Source: JBBKWH01 sp037968855
GTDB lineage: Bacteria; Pseudomonadota; Gammaproteobacteria; Pseudomonadales; Moraxellaceae
DNA length: 26,280 nucleotides
Direction of reading: 5' to 3'
Assembly (NCBI GenBank): GCA_037968855.1
Contig: JBBKWH010000048.1
Span: 1 to 26,280 of the forward strand
Below are positions 22,695 to 26,280 of the stretch, in pieces; within the stretch, counting starts at the first letter, position 1, and every line of letters starts with the position of its first letter. The notes under the pieces are model-generated. The model saw nothing but the letters and a program-made list of their open reading frames with translations. It was not told the origin of the DNA and did not search any database. The position numbers and the translations under genes are program-made.

Positions 22695-24068
22695 ATGCCT
22701 CATGCTCCGTCTGTGATTGCCCTTGATGATCCAAAAGCCATGGATACTTTGCTATCCAAGGCGTTTTTTCGACCTTGGTTGCAGTCGGGTTTGTACTTGC
22801 GTAAGCAAGATCCAATCATTCGTGACCCCAGTCAAGTGGGACGGAAGGTCTGCCATTACGCCATTTGCTTTGGGCGTACGCTGATTTTAATTGATGTGCA
22901 TCAGGGGGTGTTTGATAGCCATGATGACTTGGCGCTGGAATGGAGCCGCTTTCGCAAGATGGCATTGCCCAATAGCCGTAAGCGACTGGGCCAGCTTGAA
23001 GGATGGATTGAGCACCAAGAGCCGTTGTATTGGGATGCCGCATGCACCGAGCGGTTGTTCATAGAGCCTGAGCATATTTATAAGATTTGTATTACCGCGG
23101 CATTCGAAAAAATCGGTCGATCCCATGCAGCAATTTTGCATTCCTATGGTTCTGATTTTTATCAACAGAGCTTTGTGCAAGACGAAGAGCCTAATCCGCT
23201 ACTGGCGTATAGCTTGGGCGACTTTAGTGCTGTGGTGTCGCAACTGGCGAGTTTTCCGGACTTTTTGATGTTCTTGTCGCGGCATCATCGAACGGTGGTC
23301 AATAACGATGTGGTGTATGCCTCCGAGCTAGAGTTGCTTGATCAGCATATTGTCAGTGGTCAGCCGTTTTTGCAGGCATGGGCATTAGAAAAAAAATGGC
23401 TGTCTGAGGGGCTAAAGCAGTATCGGTCGTTATTGTTGCAAGAGGCGCTCAGCGCACCCGCAGAGGTATTTGCCAAGTTGCCAAGCCAAGCCAGTATTTG
23501 GCAGCAAATAATTATGCGCTATGCATGGCATGCGGTGGATAGCGATGCTGAGACCAAGCCTGATCTTCTTGCCTTGCTCGATATTTTGGCTGACGAATCA
23601 ATGATGTCACAGGCGTTGCTGTCCGAGGCCATGGTCAATCAAGCAGCGATGGGAGCAGCACGTGAGGATGAAGGCTATGTGGCGCATTTGCGCTCGTCCA
23701 CGCACGCCGCGCGGCATTATGTGCTGTTCTTTTATGCGCAAAGTGAGGGTCATCGCTATAGCCGTGATCAGATGTTGCCGCACTTGTCGTCATTGGCCGA
23801 GCAGGTGAATGCTCAACAGCAAGATCAGTTGCTTGATGATGTACTGGTGATTGGCATACGCTCCGCATTAGGACGGTTTGAATCAGCCGATATTGCCCAT
23901 TTGGTTGGCTATAAAACCGAGCCAGAGCGCGTCCGCGCGATCAAAAAAGGCAGTGCCGAAATGCGGGTTAATCGTGGTGCCGCACGTTTTGGCGAGGTCG
24001 CACGTACGGGGTTATGCCCGTGTCGCTCAGGTCGACGCTTTAAGCATTGCTGCGGACGAACCGGTTAA
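22695..24068 (+). CDS. SEC-C motif protein, paralogue 1, uncharacterised
   Basis: A 457-residue protein ending in a SEC-C zinc motif, CPCRSGRRFKHCCG (from Cys441), the zinc knuckle also found at the end of SecA. The N-terminal region has FFRPWLQSGLY, then CHYAICFGRTLILIDVHQG, and FRKMALPNSRKRLGQLEGWI. This layout recalls families with a PD-(D/E)xK-like nuclease fold (E/DL-C-D core strand, a second strand, then a helix with basic residues). Here the second strand has Ile-Asp in place of an ExK motif, so it would be inactive as a nuclease. I cannot name its function. The start is uncertain: ATG 22695, GTG 22674 or ATG 22740, all with weak ribosome sites. The next gene is a diverged paralogue. 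Confidence 0.75.
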   Translation: MPHAPSVIALDDPKAMDTLLSKAFFRPWLQSGLYLRKQDPIIRDPSQVGRKVCHYAICFGRTLILIDVHQGVFDSHDDLALEWSRFRKMALPNSRKRLGQLEGWIEHQEPLYWDAACTERLFIEPEHIYKICITAAFEKIGRSHAAILHSYGSDFYQQSFVQDEEPNPLLAYSLGDFSAVVSQLASFPDFLMFLSRHHRTVVNNDVVYASELELLDQHIVSGQPFLQAWALEKKWLSEGLKQYRSLLLQEALSAPAEVFAKLPSQASIWQQIIMRYAWHAVDSDAETKPDLLALLDILADESMMSQALLSEAMVNQAAMGAAREDEGYVAHLRSSTHAARHYVLFFYAQSEGHRYSRDQMLPHLSSLAEQVNAQQQDQLLDDVLVIGIRSALGRFESADIAHLVGYKTEPERVRAIKKGSAEMRVNRGAARFGEVARTGLCPCRSGRRFKHCCGRTG

Positions 24069-24226
24069 GCAAGTGGATCAACCAAAAAAAGCCTGAACCA
24101 AGTCGCAGGTGCTTTACAGGGTTGTTGTGGAGCCAGTCAGCAAAGGCGTTCATGCTGAGCGATAGATAAACAAGCGCCTAATGGCACGATAAACGGTTTA
24201 AAAAACACTGAAAACAAGAGAGAGTC

Positions 24227-25720
24227 ATGAGTATTTCTGAGTCAAGCACAGCTGTTTTATCCCATAGCACATCGTTGTTGCCCGATGGCCTAACAGTGGT
24301 GTTTGCCAAGAGTTTTTTTGCCCCTTGGGGGCGGGAGTCCTTATACCGTCCGCATAATCCACCCAAGCCGGATGAGGCGTTTTTGCTGTGTGATTATGTG
24401 ATTGCCTTTCGGGATGTATTGATCTTGATTAATACGCCACAGGTGCTATTAGATGACGAAGCCAATCTTGCCAGTCAGTGGGCTAATTTTCGCAAGACTG
24501 CTGTGACGCGGGCGCGTAAGCGTTTGGATCAGGCGGAGCGCTGGATACTATCTGGTCAGGCGGTGTATGACGACGTGCATTGCCAGCAGCCGATTGATGT
24601 CAATCTGGCCAGCTATAAGCATATTCATAAACTATGTATCACCACAGGGATTGAGCAGATGGGTGAGCAGCGTTTTCCGTTGCTGCATCGTTATGGTTCG
24701 GGGTTTTATCGCGAAGAAAGCGTTGGCGAAATTCCTGAGCGGCCTGTGCAGTTATTTAGCGCTGGCGAGTTTGGTAACGTGATTGAAACGTTGGATAACT
24801 TTGATGACTTCTTAAATTTTTTAAGTTTTCATGAGTCGGCTATTTTGGATGAAGAGCAGGTCTATCAGTCCGAAACAGACTTGATGAATCTGTTTATTCA
24901 ATCTGGTGCGGTGTTTGCCAGTGCGCGACGGATGCAGCATCAGTTAAGTCTGGCAGGTTTGCTAGACGATTCATCGCCAATCATTGAGTCGGCTGTCGGT
25001 CGTGATGCGTTGGCACTATTTAAAGAGATTCAAGCCACAACGGTCTATTGGAACGGGCTAACCTTGGGGTATCGGCTGCGCTTATTGCAGCATTTGGCCA
25101 ATCAAACCGCCCAAGGGCTGATGGTGTCTGCCGATTATTATCGTTTGTTGGCCGCCATGCATGATGAGTCGTTGGCGGCACGTTGGCTGTTGTCATTGCA
25201 TCTACAATTGCGCAAGCAACATAGTGCAGAGCAGCGCGAGTCGACTTTTTTGATGCAAACCCGCTCGTGTACCCGCGATGGACGGCACTATCTATTTTTC
25301 TTTTATGCCGAGCAGCCAGAGGCTTTACAGGAGGCGTATCGGATACAGGCCAAAAGCCAATTGCGCGAGTTGGCCGAGATGGCCAATGCCAAGTTCCAAG
25401 AGCCACATTTAAGCGAGATTGTGGTGTTGGGCGTGCAGACCCAAGATGGCGATGCGACCTCGGTGGATATTCTGTTTAAGATTGGCCATGTGTTAGATGG
25501 CAGTGTGCAGGCAGTCAGTCGAGGGACTTTGGCAGCCGACCCTAAAGCCGTAGCACCGATATCGACGCCATCAACACCGACAGCAGCAGTGCCAGTCGCT
25601 CAATCGGCTGCGTCACCAGCACCATCCGTTGCCCAGATCACGCCGCCAGCCAGTCGTAACGATCCATGCCCGTGTGGGTCTGGTCAGCGTTATAAACATT
25701 GCTGTGGCGCCAAGGCTTAA
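24227..25720 (+). CDS. SEC-C motif protein, paralogue 2, uncharacterised
   Basis: A 497-residue protein homologous along its length to the gene before it: FFAPWGRESLYRP, CDYVIAFRDVLILINTPQ, NFRKTAVTRARKRLDQAERWI, HKLCITTGIEQMG, HRYGSGFY, FDDFLNFLSFHE, RHYLFFFYAEQPEA. It differs by a Pro/Ala/Ser/Thr-rich linker of about 35 residues before the C-terminal zinc motif CPCGSGQRYKHCCG (from Cys481), which matches the SEC-C consensus better than paralogue 1. The N-terminal part again looks like a nuclease-type fold without the catalytic Lys. The ATG is preceded by GAGAGAG. It follows paralogue 1 after 158 bases and converges on tag with a 2-base gap. The function is unknown. Confidence 0.77.
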   Translation: MSISESSTAVLSHSTSLLPDGLTVVFAKSFFAPWGRESLYRPHNPPKPDEAFLLCDYVIAFRDVLILINTPQVLLDDEANLASQWANFRKTAVTRARKRLDQAERWILSGQAVYDDVHCQQPIDVNLASYKHIHKLCITTGIEQMGEQRFPLLHRYGSGFYREESVGEIPERPVQLFSAGEFGNVIETLDNFDDFLNFLSFHESAILDEEQVYQSETDLMNLFIQSGAVFASARRMQHQLSLAGLLDDSSPIIESAVGRDALALFKEIQATTVYWNGLTLGYRLRLLQHLANQTAQGLMVSADYYRLLAAMHDESLAARWLLSLHLQLRKQHSAEQRESTFLMQTRSCTRDGRHYLFFFYAEQPEALQEAYRIQAKSQLRELAEMANAKFQEPHLSEIVVLGVQTQDGDATSVDILFKIGHVLDGSVQAVSRGTLAADPKAVAPISTPSTPTAAVPVAQSAASPAPSVAQITPPASRNDPCPCGSGQRYKHCCGAKA

Positions 25721-25722
25721 GG

Positions 25723-26280
25723 TCATTTCGACTGCGTTTTGGCCAGTTCGGCATGCCGAAAACAATCCGTGCTGTGATCGTTGATCATGCCCATGCTTTG
25801 CATAAAGGCATAGCAGGTGGTTGGGCCAACAAAGCGGAATCCGGCTTTTTTCAGTGCTTTAGACATCGCCACGCTGGCTTCGGTTTGGCTTACGCCATCG
25901 GTGTAATGGGCCAAGTGATTGAGCTGCGTCTGACCGCCGACAAAGGACCAAAACCACGTCACCAGATCGCTGCCTTGCTCAAGCAGCTTGTCCGATAGCG
26001 CCAGCCATGCACGGGCATTGTTGCGAATGGCGGTCAGCTTGCCGATGTGCCGAATCAAGCCTGCATCCAAACAGCGTTCGGCGAGGTCGGCATCACTGAG
26101 CAGGGCTACTTGAGTGGGATCAAAATCAAAAAACTGTTGGCGATAACGGGCGCGTTTTTTCAGCACGGTAATCCACGATAGTCCAGCTTGTTGGCCTTCT
26201 AGACAGATTTTTTCAAACAAACGCTGCGCATCGCGTACCGGCACGCCCCATTCGGTATCGTGGTAGTGCTGATACAGCGG
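25723..26280 (-). CDS. tag: DNA-3-methyladenine glycosylase I (Tag), N terminus beyond the window edge
   Basis: The visible 185 residues match Tag, the base-excision enzyme that removes 3-methyladenine from alkylated DNA. The frame is open to the right edge and reads YHDTEWGVPVRD there, a standard segment near residue 16-27 of the family, so only about 10 N-terminal residues are missing. Key features are LFEKICLEGQQAGLSWITVL with the conserved Glu, RHIGKLTAIRNNARA, WSFVGGQTQ, and SKALKKAGFRFVGPTTCYAFMQ. The zinc-binding end is NDHSTDC (His and Cys); the other ligands are the visible His in YHDTEWG and a Cys beyond the edge. The protein looks intact. It converges with SEC-C paralogue 2. Confidence 0.95.
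   Translation of the reverse strand, partial: PLYQHYHDTEWGVPVRDAQRLFEKICLEGQQAGLSWITVLKKRARYRQQFFDFDPTQVALLSDADLAERCLDAGLIRHIGKLTAIRNNARAWLALSDKLLEQGSDLVTWFWSFVGGQTQLNHLAHYTDGVSQTEASVAMSKALKKAGFRFVGPTTCYAFMQSMGMINDHSTDCFRHAELAKTQSK

Noticed and set aside
24069..24226. Possible terminator or small gene between the two SEC-C genes
   Set aside because: Only short GGCG/CGCC complementarity is present, with no T-tract and no convincing reading frame.

Overview
The window looks like chromosomal DNA of a Gammaproteobacterium, probably of the Moraxellaceae/Pseudomonadales type. The reasons are the argS plus SPOR-protein pair, DadA, Ahr, YgiQ, Tag and PhoBR sequences of gammaproteobacterial type, roughly balanced base composition, and AAGGA/GAGG-type ribosome sites. 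The exact genus is inferred, not shown. I see no tRNA, rRNA, CRISPR array or prophage. The only hints of mobility are a truncated aldehyde dehydrogenase at the left edge and a small toxin-antitoxin pair.

Layout. 1-2465: an ExaC/AcoD-type aldehyde dehydrogenase that breaks off at the window edge, its divergent AraC-type regulator, and a HigBA/RelE-type toxin-antitoxin operon with a palindromic operator inside its promoter. 2500-5250: a perfect FNR/Anr-like palindrome, argS, and a membrane-anchored SPOR-domain protein that ends at a bidirectional terminator. 5260-7030: an SDR oxidoreductase and a divergent TetR regulator with an inverted repeat in between. 7098-9925: a Pho box, phoB, phoR and a lipoprotein gene, closed by another bidirectional terminator. 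9939-13713: dadA, a low-affinity iron permease family protein, the NADPH-dependent aldehyde reductase ahr, and a divergent LOG-family gene.

13754-19327 is the most interesting part. Six minus-strand genes form one apparent operon: a secreted DUF4331 protein, a small lipoprotein, an exported TPR-like protein, a HupE/UreJ-type membrane protein with an EF-hand-like loop, an ECF sigma factor, and an RskA-type membrane anti-sigma factor. The last four genes overlap by 1-4 bases, so they are probably translationally coupled. The set looks like a self-regulating envelope system: a signal releases the sigma factor from its anti-sigma factor, and the sigma factor then transcribes exported proteins and a putative metal permease. 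The signal and the substrate are unknown.

19683-26280: ygiQ (radical SAM), a terminator, ybaK, two tandem diverged paralogues of an uncharacterised SEC-C zinc-motif protein whose N-terminal part resembles a degenerate nuclease-like fold, and the 3' part of tag, which runs off the right edge.
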